A stretch of 64,000 bases of DNA from Populus alba (lineage: Eukaryota; Streptophyta; Magnoliopsida; Malpighiales; Salicaceae), in assembly GCF_005239225.2 (NCBI RefSeq), contig NC_133290.1, positions 13,524,204 to 13,588,203 of the forward strand, in the 5' to 3' direction. The notes beneath the pieces were generated by a model. It saw only the letters and a program-made list of their open reading frames with translations, ran no database searches and had not been told where the DNA came from. Made by a program: the position numbers and the translations under genes. Positions 29,218 through 41,990 of this stretch are shown piece by piece. Every line of letters begins with the position of its first letter. The first letter of the stretch is position 1.

Positions 29218-31834
29218 ATGGGAAAGGAAGTAGAGCAATCCATGTTGATAGATCAGACCACCCATAGTACTGCTCAAGTTAAGACCTTAAAAAACACTAG
29301 AACTCTTACCGTTTTGGAGAACAACTCACCGTCGGTCACAGCACTTAGCTGCGGTGCTTCATCTTCTTTAATATCGTCATCTATTGAACATCTTTGTGGT
29401 TCCTCTGAATCCTTTAGAACTCTAAATAATGGTGGCACAAAGAGTAACTGCACTGAAAGAAGGCTGGCATGGCTGCGCTCTCAGATTGTCGGCGATGATG
29501 TAGAGTTTGATTCTCCATTTGGTAGAAGAAGACTCACCTACGCCGATCATACTGCCTCCGGCCGATCTCTTCGCTATATAGAGAATTTCATCATCAAGAA
29601 TGTTCTTCCCTTTTACGGTAACTTATTATTGTTTTGCTTGCTTCATTTTATTTTATAGCCAGACTTCATTTTTTTTTTCCTCTTTTCCATTGTCAAGTCA
29701 TCAAGGGTATATAGCACTCACACTTGAAACCTTCCATAACCCTTTTTGAACATGCGAGAATTTTAAGAATATGAATTAAGGCATCGTTTGACTTGACTTT
29801 TGTCCTATAAAAAAGTAAATTCAAATCAAGTGATGTGTATCATTTGTTTGTTTCCTTGGACAAATCTTTTCTCACTTTTTTTATGATCTTTCGTTAGCAA
29901 AAATGTTGCCGGCTGTTTTTGACGAAACAATATAAGTTCATTTTCTTTGGAGGTCTTAACTCTTAAGAATTAACGCGTACAGGGAATACACACACTAGTG
30001 ACAGTCATGTGGGGCATCGGACCACAAAAATGTTGCATGAAGCTGCTGAATATATCAAGAAATGCTTGGGTGGTCGACAAAATGATGCAATCATGTTTTG
30101 TGGCTCCGGCACAACCGCGGCTATTAAAAGATTACAAGAAGTAATTGGGATCGCCGTGCCATCAACTTTGAGAGAGAGGCTGATAAGATGCCTGAGTAAA
30201 GAAGAGAGATGGGTAGTTTTTGTCGGTCCTTATGAGCACCACTCGAATCTCCTCTCATGGAGGCAAAGCTTAGCTGAAGTGATAGAGATAGGTTTAGATG
30301 ACAATGGCTTGATAGACATCGAAGATCTAAGACGACGACTTGAAACGTACAGACATGCAAACAGGCCAATTTTAGGCTCTTTCTCTGCAAGTAGTAACGT
30401 GACAGGGATTTCCTCAGATACTCGAGGAATTTCTCAACTTCTTCATCAATATGGTGGATTTGCTTGTTTTGATTTTGCTGCAAGGTAACATAAAATTTAT
30501 TCCTTTTCTTTTGTTTTTTATTCATCGATAAAATAATCAATAAATTAATTTCAATCATGTATGCATGACGTGCATAAATTTAATTTTATTTATTGTATCT
30601 GAATATGTAGCGGCCCATATGAGAAAATCGACATGAGATCTGGAAAGTTTGATGGTTATGATGCTATTTTTCTTAGCCCACACAAATTTCTTGGGGGGCC
30701 TGGATCGCCAGGAATACTTTTGATGAGAAAAGCCCTTTATCAATTGGGATCTTCTGCTCCGTCAACTTGTGGAGGTGGAACTGTAAACTACGTAAATGGT
30801 TTCAGTGAAGAGGTATGCCCTGTATATTCTTCTATTTTCTCAAACTCAGTGAGCTAACCCTAGCTCAGATTTTAACTCAGATTAATATTTCTACATGATC
30901 AAATGCAGGATACACTGTACTTGAAAGATATAGAGGAGAGAGAGAGCGGAGGAACTCCTCAAATAATCCAAACCATCAGAGCGTCGTTGGCTTTCTGGGT
31001 TAAAGAATATATTAGCCACCAAGTAATTAAAGAACAAAAGGATATTTACATAGAAAAAGCACTAAACAGGCTCCTCCCGAATAAAAATATATGGGTTTTA
31101 GGTAACACGACTGCCAGGCGACAAGCTATACTGTCCTTCCTCGTATACTCTACCTCGAACTCTTCCTCGACTAGCACGGTACATGATCTGTGTGATGGAA
31201 CTGATAACAAAGACGTCAATGGCGAGGCTCTTTATATGTGGAGAGAGACAGGGAAGAGAAGAGGCAAACCTCTTCATGGACCTTTTGTAGCAGCACTCCT
31301 TAACGATGTATTTGGTATTCAAGCTCGAGGTGGCTGTGCTTGTGCTGGACCTTATGGTCACAATCTGCTCCGAGTCAATGAGCCTAGCACCCTTGCCATC
31401 AGATCCGCCATAGAAAAGGTGAAGGTTTTATGCTTGGTGTTCCTGAGATTCACGAATTGCCGCTGCAAGATGTCATTACTGTTATGCTTTGATTGCAGGG
31501 CTATGCTGGAGTGAAGCCAGGATGGACAAGACTTAGCTTCCCCTACTACATGTTCATCGAGGAATTTGAGTTCATTCTTGCGGCAATTGAGTTTTTAGCC
31601 ATTTACGGCCATCGATTTCTCCCATTGTATCACTTCAACTGGAAAACTGGTAGTTGGACTTTCAAAAAAAGGGAATTTAAAGACCTAGTGGTTGAAGAAA
31701 ACAAGGGCAATATTAATAAGTTTGAATCATATCTGATAAGGGCTAAACAGATTGCAAATCTCCTTCCCAAATTCTCTTCCCAGCGGAAGATTCCACAGGA
31801 CATAAACCCCAACCTCTTGTTCTTCCAAGTCTAG
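29218..31834 (+). CDS. Class V aminotransferase / cysteine-desulfurase-like PLP enzyme, copy 1 (649 aa)
   Basis: Fold-type I PLP-dependent enzyme of the class V aminotransferase family, the one that holds cysteine desulfurases and the NifS-like domain of molybdenum-cofactor sulfurase. Exons: 29218-29617, 29983-30484, 30611-30812, 30909-31418 and 31499-31834, GT-AG and in frame. After a low-complexity N-terminus of ~95 residues comes YADHTASGRSL, then CGSGTTAAIKRL (phosphate binding), GPYEHHSN (ring-stacking His), SASSNVTGI, FDFAASGPY (Asp) and SPHKFLGGPGSPG with the PLP lysine at about residue 326. Near the C-terminus RGGCACAGPYG resembles the region of the sulfur-accepting Cys in desulfurases. 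The reaction is not established; no MOSC domain is present, so it is not a full Mo-cofactor sulfurase. It is nearly identical to the gene at 38576-41037. Confidence 0.92.
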
Positions 31835-32091
31835 TCTACCCTCTTTTGGCTACTAATAATTCCTGTGTGCAGTCATGATGTTGATTAGTTTAGTCTTGTG
31901 GGATGAAATTTTACAAAAGAGGGGAATCTTGTGAATATTTGTGTTTCTGTAGTATGGTTACAAGTAGTATTCTTTTATTTATCTTTGTTGTTCTAAATAG
32001 TTATAAAACTTGTATTGTTTCATAAACAAATTTCACAAAAAAAATGAATATTTCACAAATTAGTCTCCTATACCCGATAGTCCTTCCATAA

Positions 32092-32770
32092 TCAAGCCAT
32101 CTCTTCATAATAACCCATGCCAGACCAGGAGGTGAAGTGTTTCCTCGCCCGAGGAATTGACACCAATTCCTTCGGTAGCGCCTTAACAATCCTTACATCA
32201 TCTTGTAAGGTTGTGATGAAATGACGCTCATCAAATATGTCAGAGAATGCGCTGCACATTTGGCTCATGTTAAGTGAACAATATAATATGAGAAAGAAGA
32301 AAACTTTAAGATAGAAACAGGGCATGTCAACTGAATGAGCGAAAGAAAACCATATATGATTGCTTAAAGACACCTTGTATCTCGCCAGAATGAGCGTTTA
32401 TCCAGTTGAGGAATGACTAAGGTTGCATTTATGACGTGTGCCACAGCCACCATATCTGAGATCTGCAGGAAAACAAGGCTATTGAGTTTATAGATGAAAT
32501 TGTGCAGCCAAAATTGGGTTGTAATCCAGAAGAAATGTGAGGTCTTTTTGGTCATTTGAAATTATCAACGGGGTTTCATGAAAGAAGGCAAGTTTAGCTA
32601 AACATGAAAGGCGCATTGAAACATGGAACAGATGGAAAGACCCCATAAAACAGCAAGAGAGAAGGCACGTGTATATGTTTATTCTTTGAACCTTTATGTC
32701 TAGCTGGTGGCTTGACACGTGAGTGCAAGCCATGGCTGAGAGGAGCAGCCCGCAGTTTTTCATCCAACAC
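32092..32770 (-). pseudogene. O-fucosyltransferase (GT106 / DUF246) pseudogene fragment, copy 1
   Basis: Three exon-like pieces on the minus strand. 32692-32770 reads VLDEKLRAAPLSHGLH. 32374-32462 reads ISDMVAVAHVINATLV then QLDKRSFWRDT. 32092-32251 reads AFSDIFDERHF, DDVRIVKALPKEL and SWSGMGYYEE, then a stop. These match the N-terminal half of plant O-fucosyltransferase-like proteins. The last two pieces splice in frame (DT-S-AFSD). The exon that should hold the GGLNQMR motif between the first two is missing, and everything after YYEE is gone. The gene is therefore dead. Confidence 0.8.
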
Positions 32771-33998
32771 CTGCAAAATTGGAAGCAGAGCAACCTTACA
32801 TCCTCATAAAGATTAACAACAGTTATTTTGTGAAACGGATATGAGCCCACTAAAGCTCATAGAAAATTAAGAACGATATTTTGATATTTGCTATTGTATT
32901 TTAAAAACGTAAGTAGTAAAAGAATTAGTGGCTTGTTTAGATAAGCCACTTTCATGAAACAATTTACATTGTCATAATAAACAAGCATATAACAGATCCA
33001 ATACATCTGTTATTGACATGAATGTAGATCAATCATGCAGTAGTCCTCCCACATTAATGCCTTTCAACAGTCTTCCCAAAATGCTCATCAGACAGAACCA
33101 TGTCTTCAAAAATTTGCACTTACAAGGATACTGACCTCTGTTTCCAAATTGACATTCAATGGGGTGTGGCCTTGTAAAAAACACAGGCACTTTTGCAATT
33201 TATGCTCCCCTCCCGCTTGGGTCCTTTCCGTTCATGGCTTCCAGCTATTTTTTGAAGAAGGGAATTCAAGTGACATTTTTTACTTTACTTAAGAGAGAAT
33301 CTTGACAGAAGCATGTAAGACATCCTCCAAGATTAACCCCAAGAGTTTCAGGCTCGGGCTGATTAGATGTAGTTGGAACATTTTACTACCAGAAGGTTAA
33401 CCCCAAGCACCACAAACCTCCCACAACCTACTCCTCCCCTGACCCCCCAAAAAAATAATAATAACAAAATAAAATCAAAGGTAGTCATCATCACCACAAC
33501 CTTAAACCCTTTCACATTGTCATGGAAACAGAATTATTTATCCCTTCTAGAGCTATAAAATTTCTCCCCAATTTGAGAGAAGATAGAATCTCTACATCGA
33601 CAATAATGCTAGATTTTCCTATTTTCTTATGCGATCATTGTCAGTTCCACTAACTTATCTGATAAAACAGCCAAACATGGTTTAGACTGAAAGACATTAA
33701 CAAACTTCCCCGAAATCCAATCCAATCAGCAATATCCCAAGTAATTTTGACACCAAAAAAACACAAGAAAATTCAAGCGCAGAACCACTGTTTCCTGGAC
33801 CAAAACCAACCACCAAACAACAATTATGAAAGAAGCACCTAGTTATCCAAAAGAACAAAAGCTAAGTACTCTTATATTAAAAGAAAGAAAGAAAGAGAAA
33901 CATCGGCCCATTTCCCTTTGACTCACACCATAAAGAATTCCCCAATTGACAAGAACAGTCTTGCTAACATTATTGAATCAGCATAATCTCATCTAAGG

Positions 33999-34030
<32 letters not shown>

Positions 34031-34837
34031 ACACTAACAAAAAAAGAAAAGAAAACCCAATTCTCCAAATAACAAAAAGGAACCGGTAAGATTTGTTTTT
34101 TTTTTTTTAAAAAAAATTGAGTTCATCTCTGCCCATTAACAAATGAAGCACAAAAAGCAAAACCCATTTATCTAAATAAAGAAAAGCAAACCATAACAAT
34201 ACCTGCTGCGCCTGCTGCATCTTCACAGACTGAGATTGATGTTTTTTTTCTTTTTAAAGGGGCATGCGACCTTTATTTTTTTTTTTTAAAAAAAATAAAC
34301 AGATGATGTGGCGAACGATGCATCGCCTCCTAGGTCACAAACCAAAAATTTAGCAACCAAAGTGGTGGTGAAAATAACGAGATTGGGTTTTTTAGATTGC
34401 CAACCCATTTAGCAACCCATTTTCATTTAAAAATACCTTCAAAACACCACAAAACATTCTCACACCACCTAACTCCAAAATCACTAAAAAAAAATAACCA
34501 TATGAAAAATCTATAAATCGAGCTTGATCTCTTTTCTTCAGGGATATTAAGAGAGCAAAAACATCATTATTAAAGTACTCTCATCAAATGTAACTCATTC
34601 ATTTTTCTTATCAAAAAGTGGTCTAACCGATGTTTTTCGCTCTCCTAATTATTTTCAAATAACTTTCTTTATCCTCTCTAAACATTAATGACTAAAAAAT
34701 AAACAAAATAAATTTTTAAATCAAAATAAAAATTATAATGAATTTGAAATTGGCTATGTATTTTGTGTGTTTTACATTTCAATCTTTTATCTTTTAATTT
34801 TATATTTTTTGATAATTATAAACGTAATTTTATCAGG

Positions 34838-35030
34838 GATGTTTAAAAGTGTAGTAGCAATTACTTTTAAACTGTTTTTTACTTAGAAATATATCAAAAA
34901 AATATTTTTATTTATTTTTAAAAATTATTTTTGACATCACCACATCAAAATGATAAAAAAAAAAACATAAAAAAGTTAATTTTAAACAAAAAATTGAATT
35001 TTTTTAGAAACACTGTTTGAAATGCAATTC
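34838..35030. repeat. Short MITE-like dispersed repeat
   Basis: Begins GGGATGTTTAAAAGTGTAGT and ends GAAACACTGTTTGAAATGC, imperfect inverted ends around the shared core ACATCACCACATCAAAATGAT. Confidence 0.6.
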
Positions 35031-37294
35031 GAAATAGCCTTAAAGTTGGGTTTACGAGGTGATTGCTATTGTTCAATCTATCTCAAATGTTATTAAGTAT
35101 AATTCTAATAGGCCTGAGTATTTCATTGTGCAACGCTAAACTATTTATCATCTCACACATTACTATGGATGGGTTGTGCAAAGTTTTGTTATTCAATATG
35201 GTCCTCAGACTTTTTTTTCCAACGTTTTAGTCCTAATTGAAAACTAATTGATTTTTATTTCTTATGAAAGGGTGGGATTGAGAAAAAAGGAATCAAAGTG
35301 AAAAAGGTATCAAACATGCGTGGCGTGTTATAAGTTTGCAAAAGATGTACTTTGGTTCTTCGACTTTAAAATCTAACAAATTATACAATTTCAGTATCTC
35401 GATATTTTTCCAATTTAAATTTGGTATAAAAGTTTATTTTTTATATTTTTTAATTTATAGTTGATAGAGGAGGGGGAGAGATCATTGGATTCTAACAGTA
35501 GAGAAAGAAAAATATCATTAATATCAATTTAGCCCACCAAAATTGACGATACTTGTGTCAAATGGTTCAATTTAACTAAGAGAGTTAATATTAGGTGTTT
35601 TTTTTGCTTTAAAGTTGGCGAGAAAACAAATATGAGCTCAAGTTGGTTTCGATTTTTTGGTTTTTAGAAGTTATATATAAGTTTATCAAGGTTTTTTAGG
35701 TGTTTTTATATGTGTTTTAAGTCAAAAATAAGTTGAAAAAAGGTTTATAGCCACCACGGTAGCCTAAATCTTGGCAAATCAAACAGCATCTTGTCTAATT
35801 TTTTTTTTCAAAAAAGTTTAGGGAAGTTGACATGACAAAAAAAATTAAGGGCCCAAGGCAGGCCCATGCATGGTCCCTAATAAAATGGGCTAGCGGGCTG
35901 GTCTGGCTTGCCAAATCCAATAGTGACTGGCTTTTGCTTCTTCTTTTTTCTATTTTTTTTTTAAATTAGTGATTTTTTCTATAATTTTTTTTATTTATTT
36001 TTAAATTAGTATTATTTCTCTCTTTCATTTTATTTAGAGAATCTTTTAAAATGATAATTGATTTTTTAGCTATGCATTTAAATTTGAAGAATTTTTTTCT
36101 TCATCTATATATTTTTTAATCTTTTATATGGATGAAATTTAGTTTTGAAAATAAAAAAAATATATATTTTTCAGATAATATTTTTAATATATACAACCTT
36201 ACATGATGTTTTCTTCTTTTTTTTTTTTGTTTTATTCAATCAATTTAATTTGCATCTCTATTTCTAATATTGTTTGTTTGAATAAAAAAAATTATTTTAA
36301 TAAATAAATTTAAAAAATACAACCTGATAAATGTCCTATCTTTTGAAATTAAATATTCTTAATTTACACTATCTCTCAATATTTCAAGTTTTATTTTTAT
36401 GTATTGGTAATGAATTATTTATTTATTTATTCGTATCTATAGTTCTTTATTTATTTTATTACATGTATATATATAATTTTTTGATTCCAACTTAAATTTT
36501 TTAAACTATATAAATGAATTGAAAAAAAAATACATATATAATTTTTTTATATAAAAAAATAAAAATTTCTGACATGTGGCAGATTACATGCCACATAAGT
36601 AGGATATATGCTATAAATATTCAATAAAGTTGATGAAAACGAGTGGAGTATAAATAATAGTTTTTAATCCAAATATAAGTACGTATAATACCAAAACTGG
36701 CCTTAATACTCATTGTCAACCCTAATACAGAGTGGCGTATCAGTAGATTCCTTTAGGCACCATCTCCGGTTCGCATTAACGGGATTAGCGATGCTAACAT
36801 GGCATATTGGCATGTTCTCAAATATTCCGAGTAACCTTCGTTCTTCTTGGAAGGTTATTAATCCAATAATAAATTATATTTAAATAAATTAATAGCTGTA
36901 GTTGGATCGTTTTTTAACATTCGTATTAACTTTCTTCCTGTTTTCAAACTTTTCACTGTTTTTGAGTCACGGCAGGGGACACGATGTTTATTTCTAGAAA
37001 ACAAGGCAGGAGACACTTATCCATCTTACATGTGCATCAACTGCTCCGTTGAAACAAAAAACCTTTTGTATTATTAATTTAATTTTATTATATATAATAA
37101 TAAATACATATAAGAGTAAAACTAAAAAGTCAAATCAGAAAAAAAGCTGTTTTCACAGCTAAAAATCAGTTTTTGATTACCATAAAGTTAATTTTAAACA
37201 CCAAAAAATATTTTTTAACCTGCATCTAGATCTAATTTTGATTGAAAATAACAATTTTGATAAAAAATAACTGAAATTTATTTTTTTTATCATG

Positions 37295-37690
37295 ATTGAT
37301 ATGATTTGACCCGTATTAACCTGGTGGTTATGGTTTTAACCCAAAATAACTTGAAAGTCATTTTACCCCGGTCAACATGGTTTGACCTGTATTGCTCGAT
37401 GGGATCGGTTTTCATAAAAAATAACAATTTTAACCTGAAATGGCTTGAAACTCATTTTGTATCCTAGTTGACATGGTTTGACTTACATTAATACAGTGGA
37501 AACGGTTTTGACATAAAATAACAATTTTGACCTGAAATGGCCTAAAACTCATTTTTTTATCCTGGTCGACATGGTTTGACTGATATTGCCCGGTTGGATT
37601 GGTTTTTACCAAAAATAACAGTCTTGACTCGAAATGGTCTGAAACTTATTTTTATCCCGATTGACATAGTTTGACTTATATTGACCAGTG
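37295..37690. repeat. ~94-bp tandem repeat, about four and a half copies
   Basis: GACATGGTTTGAC-TATTG, CGGTTTT-ACATAAAATAAC and TTGACCTGAAATGGC recur in this order with spacings of about 78, 94, 97 and 93 bp. Confidence 0.8.
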
Positions 37691-38195
37691 AACTTGTTTT
37701 TTATGGAAAAAAAAGCGATGGACCCAAGAAACAAATATTTTAAAATTTTATTTTAAAAAAAAAAATAAAAATAAAAATAAAATAACATATAAGAGAATTT
37801 TGGAGAATTCAAAATTGAGTTATTGCAACTCATATTAAAGTTGGTTAGGTACTTAAGCATTAAATGTATTGATAAAGATTTTTCATATACCAATCATTAA
37901 ATTGGTGGTTAAGCACTTATATTTATCCAGTTCCTTCTTTGACTTTATGAATAAATATAAATATAAATTTTGATATCAATATTCAAGAAAACATATTATT
38001 AAGTGGCTAGTTTGGCGTGCCAAAAGCTTGGACAAATCTCTCTTATCCTTTTCAATATTATTTTAAGATTAATTTTCATGCAAATAAACTAAATTCATTT
38101 TTTAACCATTTTGTCAAAGTTAATTATGATATCTACATCAAGAACTAGAATTGAATCCCGATTACTATAAAACCCTTATTTGAATTTATATAAGA

Positions 38196-38197
38196 TG

Positions 38198-38272
<75 letters not shown>
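38196..38272. repeat. (ATT)n microsatellite
   Basis: About 25 uninterrupted ATT triplets just upstream of PLP-enzyme gene 2. The duplicate upstream of gene 1 has (ACG)n at the same place. Confidence 0.95.
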
Positions 38273-38275
<3 letters not shown>

Positions 38276-38487
38276 AGAGTTACTCAAGGAATTTTATTTC
38301 AAAGTTTCCTAGAAATTAAAAACCCTTATTTTCCTATTTTTGAACTATATCTTCCCACTTTAACATGTAGCAAAACATAGAATGCCACATGCGTGTATAG
38401 ACATAAAAGCCGCTTGAATTGAAGAGTAGTCATCAGTTAAATTTTGCCGCCATCTTTTAAGTTTTAACCCACGGGGTAATATTTCTC

Positions 38488-38497
38488 TATAAATATA
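38488..38497 (+). promoter_or_regulatory. TATA box of PLP-enzyme gene 2
   Basis: TATAAATATA in the duplicated upstream block, ~80 bp above the ATG. Confidence 0.75.
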
Positions 38498-38575
38498 TAC
38501 TCGTCTCCTAAGCTTCTCCAAATAAATCATTCATTCATCATCATCATCATCATCATCTCCTTCTAGTTCTGTTAC

Positions 38576-41037
38576 ATGGGAAAGGAAGTAGAGCAATCCA
38601 TGTTGAGAGAGGCCACCCATAGTGCTCAAGTTATGACCTTAAAAAATACTAGAACTGATCTTGCCGTTTTGGAGAACAACTCACCGTCGGTCACAGCACT
38701 TAGCTGCGGTGCTTCATCTTCTTTAATATCGTCATCTATCGAACATCTTTGTGGTTCCTCTGACTCCTTTAGAACACTAGAGATTGGTGTCCCAAAGAGT
38801 AACTCCACTGAAACAAAGCTGGCATGGTTGCGCTCTCAAATTGTTGGCGATGATGTAGAGTTTGATTCTCCATTTGGTAGAAGAAGACTCACCTACGCCG
38901 ATCATACTGCCTCCGGTCGATCTCTTCGCTATATTGAGAATTTCATCATCAACAATGTTCTTCCCTTTTACGGTAACTTATTATTGTTTTGCTTCCTTCA
39001 TTTTATTTTATAGCCAGATTTCATAGTTTTTTCCTCTTTTCCATTGTCAAGTTATCAAGGGTATATAGCACTCACACTCGAAACCTTCCATAACCCTTTT
39101 GGAAGATGCGAGACTTTCAAGAATATGAATTAAGGCATTGTTTGACTTGAGAATTCACGTGTACAGGGAATACACACACTAGTGACAGTCATGTGGGTCA
39201 TCGGACCACAAAAATGCTGCATGAAGCTGCTGAATATATCAAGAAAAGCTTGGGTGGTCGACAAAATGATGCAATCATGTTTTGTGGCTCGGGCGCAACC
39301 GCGGCTATTAAAAGATTACAAGAAGTAATTGGGATCGCCGTCCCATCAACTTTGAGAGAGAGGCTGATAAGATGCCTGAGTAAAGAAGAGAGATGGGTAG
39401 TTTTTGTCGGTCCTTATGAGCACCACTCGAATCTCCTCTCATGGAGGCAAAGCTTGGCTGAGGTGATAGAGATAGGTTTAGATGACAATGGCTTGATAGA
39501 CATTGAAGATCTAAGACGACGACTTGAAACGTACAGACATGCAAACAGGCCAATTTTAGGCTCTTTCTCTGCAAGTAGTAACGTGACAGGGATTTACTTG
39601 GACACTCGAGGAATTTCTCAACTTCTTCATCAATATGGTGGATTTGCTTGTTTTGATTTTGCTGCAAGGTAACACGAAATTTATTCCTCTTCTTTTGTTT
39701 TTTATTCATCGATAAATTAATCAATAAATTAATTTCAATCATCTATGCATGACGTGCATAATTTTAATTTTATTTATTGTATCTGAATATGTAGCGGCCC
39801 ATATGAGAAAATCGACATGAGATCTGGAAAGTTCGATGGTTACGATGCTATTTTTCTTAGCCCACACAAATTTCTTGGGGGGCCTGGATCGCCAGGAATA
39901 CTTTTGATGAGAAAAGCCCTTTATCAATTGGGATCTTCTGCTCCGTCAACTTGTGGAGGTGGAACTGTAAACTACGTAAATGGTTTCAGTGAAAAGGTAC
40001 TATGCCCTGTATATTCTTCTATTTTCTCAAACTCAGTGAGCTAACCCTAGCTCAGATTTTAACTCAGATTAATATTTCTACATGATCAAATGCAGGATAC
40101 ACTGTACTTGAATGATATAGAGGAGAGAGAGAGCGGAGGAACTCCTCAAATAATCCAAACCATCAGAGCATCGTTGGCTTTCTGGGTTAAAGAATATATT
40201 AGCCACCAAGTAATTAAAGAACAAGAGGATATTTACATAGAAAAGGCACTAAACAGGCTCCTCCCAAATAAAAATATATGGGTTTTAGGTAACACGACTG
40301 CCAGGCGACAGGCTATACTGTCCTTCCTCGTATACTCTACCTCGAACTCTTCCTCGACTGGCATGATACATGATCAGTGTGATGGAACTGATAACAAAGA
40401 CGTCAATGGCGAGGCTCTTTATACGTGGAGAGAGACAGGGAAGAGAAGAGGCAAACCTCTTCATGGACCTTTTGTAGCAGCACTCCTTAACGATGTATTT
40501 GGTATTCAAGCTCGAGGTGGCTGTGCTTGTGCTGGACCTTATGGTCACAATCTGCTCCATGTCAATGAGCCTAGCACCCTAGCCATCAGATCTGCCATAG
40601 AAAAGGTGAAGGTTTTATGCTTGGTGTTCCTGAGATTCACGAATTGCCGCTGCAAGTAAATAGCAAAGTTTGATGTCATTACTGTTATGCTTTAATTGCA
40701 GGGCTATGCTGGAGTGAAGCCAGGATGGACAAGACTTAGCTTCCCCTACTACATGTTCATCGAGGAATTTGAGTTCATTCTTGCGGCAATTGAGTTTTTA
40801 GCCATTTACGGCCATCGATTTCTTCCACTGTATCACTTCAGCTGGAAAACTGGTAGTTGGACTTTCAAAAAAAGGGAATTTAAAGACCTGGTGGTTGAAG
40901 GAAACAAGAACAATATTAATAAGTTTGAATCATATCTGATAAGGGCTAAACAGATTGCAAAACTCCTCCCAAAATTCCCTTCCCAGCGTAAGATTCCACA
41001 TGACATAAACCCCAACCTCTTTTTCTTCCAAGTCTAG
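38576..41037 (+). CDS. Class V aminotransferase / cysteine-desulfurase-like PLP enzyme, copy 2 (648 aa)
   Basis: Tandem duplicate of the gene at 29218-31834 with the same five-exon layout: 38576-38972, 39167-39668, 39795-39996, 40096-40605 and 40702-41037. Exons 2 to 5 have exactly the same lengths as in copy 1; exon 1 is 3 bp shorter. All motifs are kept: CGSGATAAIKRL, GPYEHHSN, FDFAASGPY, the PLP lysine in SPHKFLGGPGSPG (about residue 325) and RGGCACAGPYG. Differences are scattered single residues, mostly in the N-terminal ~80 residues, as expected if that part is under weak constraint. Intron 1 is 194 bp against 365 bp in copy 1. No disabling change was found, so both genes could be active. 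Confidence 0.92.
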
Positions 41038-41284
41038 TCTACCCTCTTTTGGCTACTAATTATTCCTGTGTGCAGTCATGATGTTGATTAGTTTAGTCTT
41101 GTGGGATAAAGAGGGGAATCTTGTGAATATTTGTGTTTCTTTAGTATGGTTACAAGTAGTCTTCTTTTATTTATCTTTGTTGTTCTAAATAGTTATAAGA
41201 CTTGTATTGTTTCATAAACAAATTTCACAAAAAAAAATGAATATTTCACAAATTAGTCTCCTATACCCGATAGTCCTTCCATAA

Positions 41285-41657
41285 TCAAGCCATCTCTTCA
41301 TAATAACCCATGCCAGACCAGGAGGTGAAGTGTTTCCTAGCCCGAGGAATTGACACCAATTCCTTCGGTAGCGCCTTAACAATCCTTACATCATCTTGTA
41401 AGGTTGTAATGAAATGACGCTCGTCAAATATGTCACAGAATGCGCTGCACATTTGGCTCATGTTAAGTGAACAATATAACATGAGAAAGAAGAAAACTTT
41501 AAGATAGAAACAGGGCATGTCAACTGAAACATTTCAAAAGAACACCATATATGATTGCTTAAAGACATCTTGTATCTTGCCAGAATGAGCATTTATCCAG
41601 TTGACGAATGACTAAGGTTGCATTTATGATGTGTGCCACAGCCACCATATCTGAGAT
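41285..41657 (-). pseudogene. O-fucosyltransferase pseudogene fragment, copy 2
   Basis: Duplicate of the relic after PLP gene 1, with pieces 41569-41657 and 41285-41444. The donor of the first piece has changed from GT to AT (41568-41567 on the minus strand), so the two can no longer splice. Homology to copy 1 stops at about 41738, so the upstream piece is missing. Confidence 0.8.
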
Positions 41658-41833
41658 CTGCAGGAAAACAATTTTATTGAGTTTATAGATGAAATTGTGC
41701 AGCCAAAATTGGTTTGTAATCCAGAAGAAATGTGAGGCCCGATTCACATATTCACCAGTTAGCAGTGTTCTGTGGTTAGATTACCGGTTCATCTTGCATA
41801 TTCTCATCCAAGACTTGTATGAAGCAAATTCTC

Positions 41834-41990
41834 CTTCCCAAGGGCTAAACAGATTGCAAATCTCCTTCCCAAATTCCCTCCCCAACGTAAGATTCCACTG
41901 GACATAAACCCCAACCTCTTGTTCTTCCAAGTCTAGTCTACCCTCTCTTGGCTGCTATTTAATTATTCCTGTGTGCAGTCATGTTGATGG
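41834..41990 (+). pseudogene. Tail remnant of a third PLP-enzyme gene copy
   Basis: Encodes RAKQIANLLPKFPPQRKIP and then DINPNLLFFQV and a stop (41935-41937), the exact C-terminus of the two complete genes. The same 3'UTR follows (CTACCCTC-CTTGGCT, ATTCCTGTGTGCAGTCATG). Nothing else of the gene is present upstream. It is independent of copy 2, which ends at 41037. Confidence 0.88.

Larger units (their letters stand above)
32771..38170. other. Spacer between the two PLP-enzyme genes
   Basis: No intact gene. It holds a MITE-like copy (34838-35030), a (TA)n tract (about 34006-34031), a ~94-bp tandem repeat (37295-37690) and long AT-rich stretches. Remaining 5' pieces of the O-fucosyltransferase relic may reach to about 34.2 kb, where a minus-strand ATG starts MQQAQQ before a possible donor. 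I could not confirm this. Confidence 0.5.
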
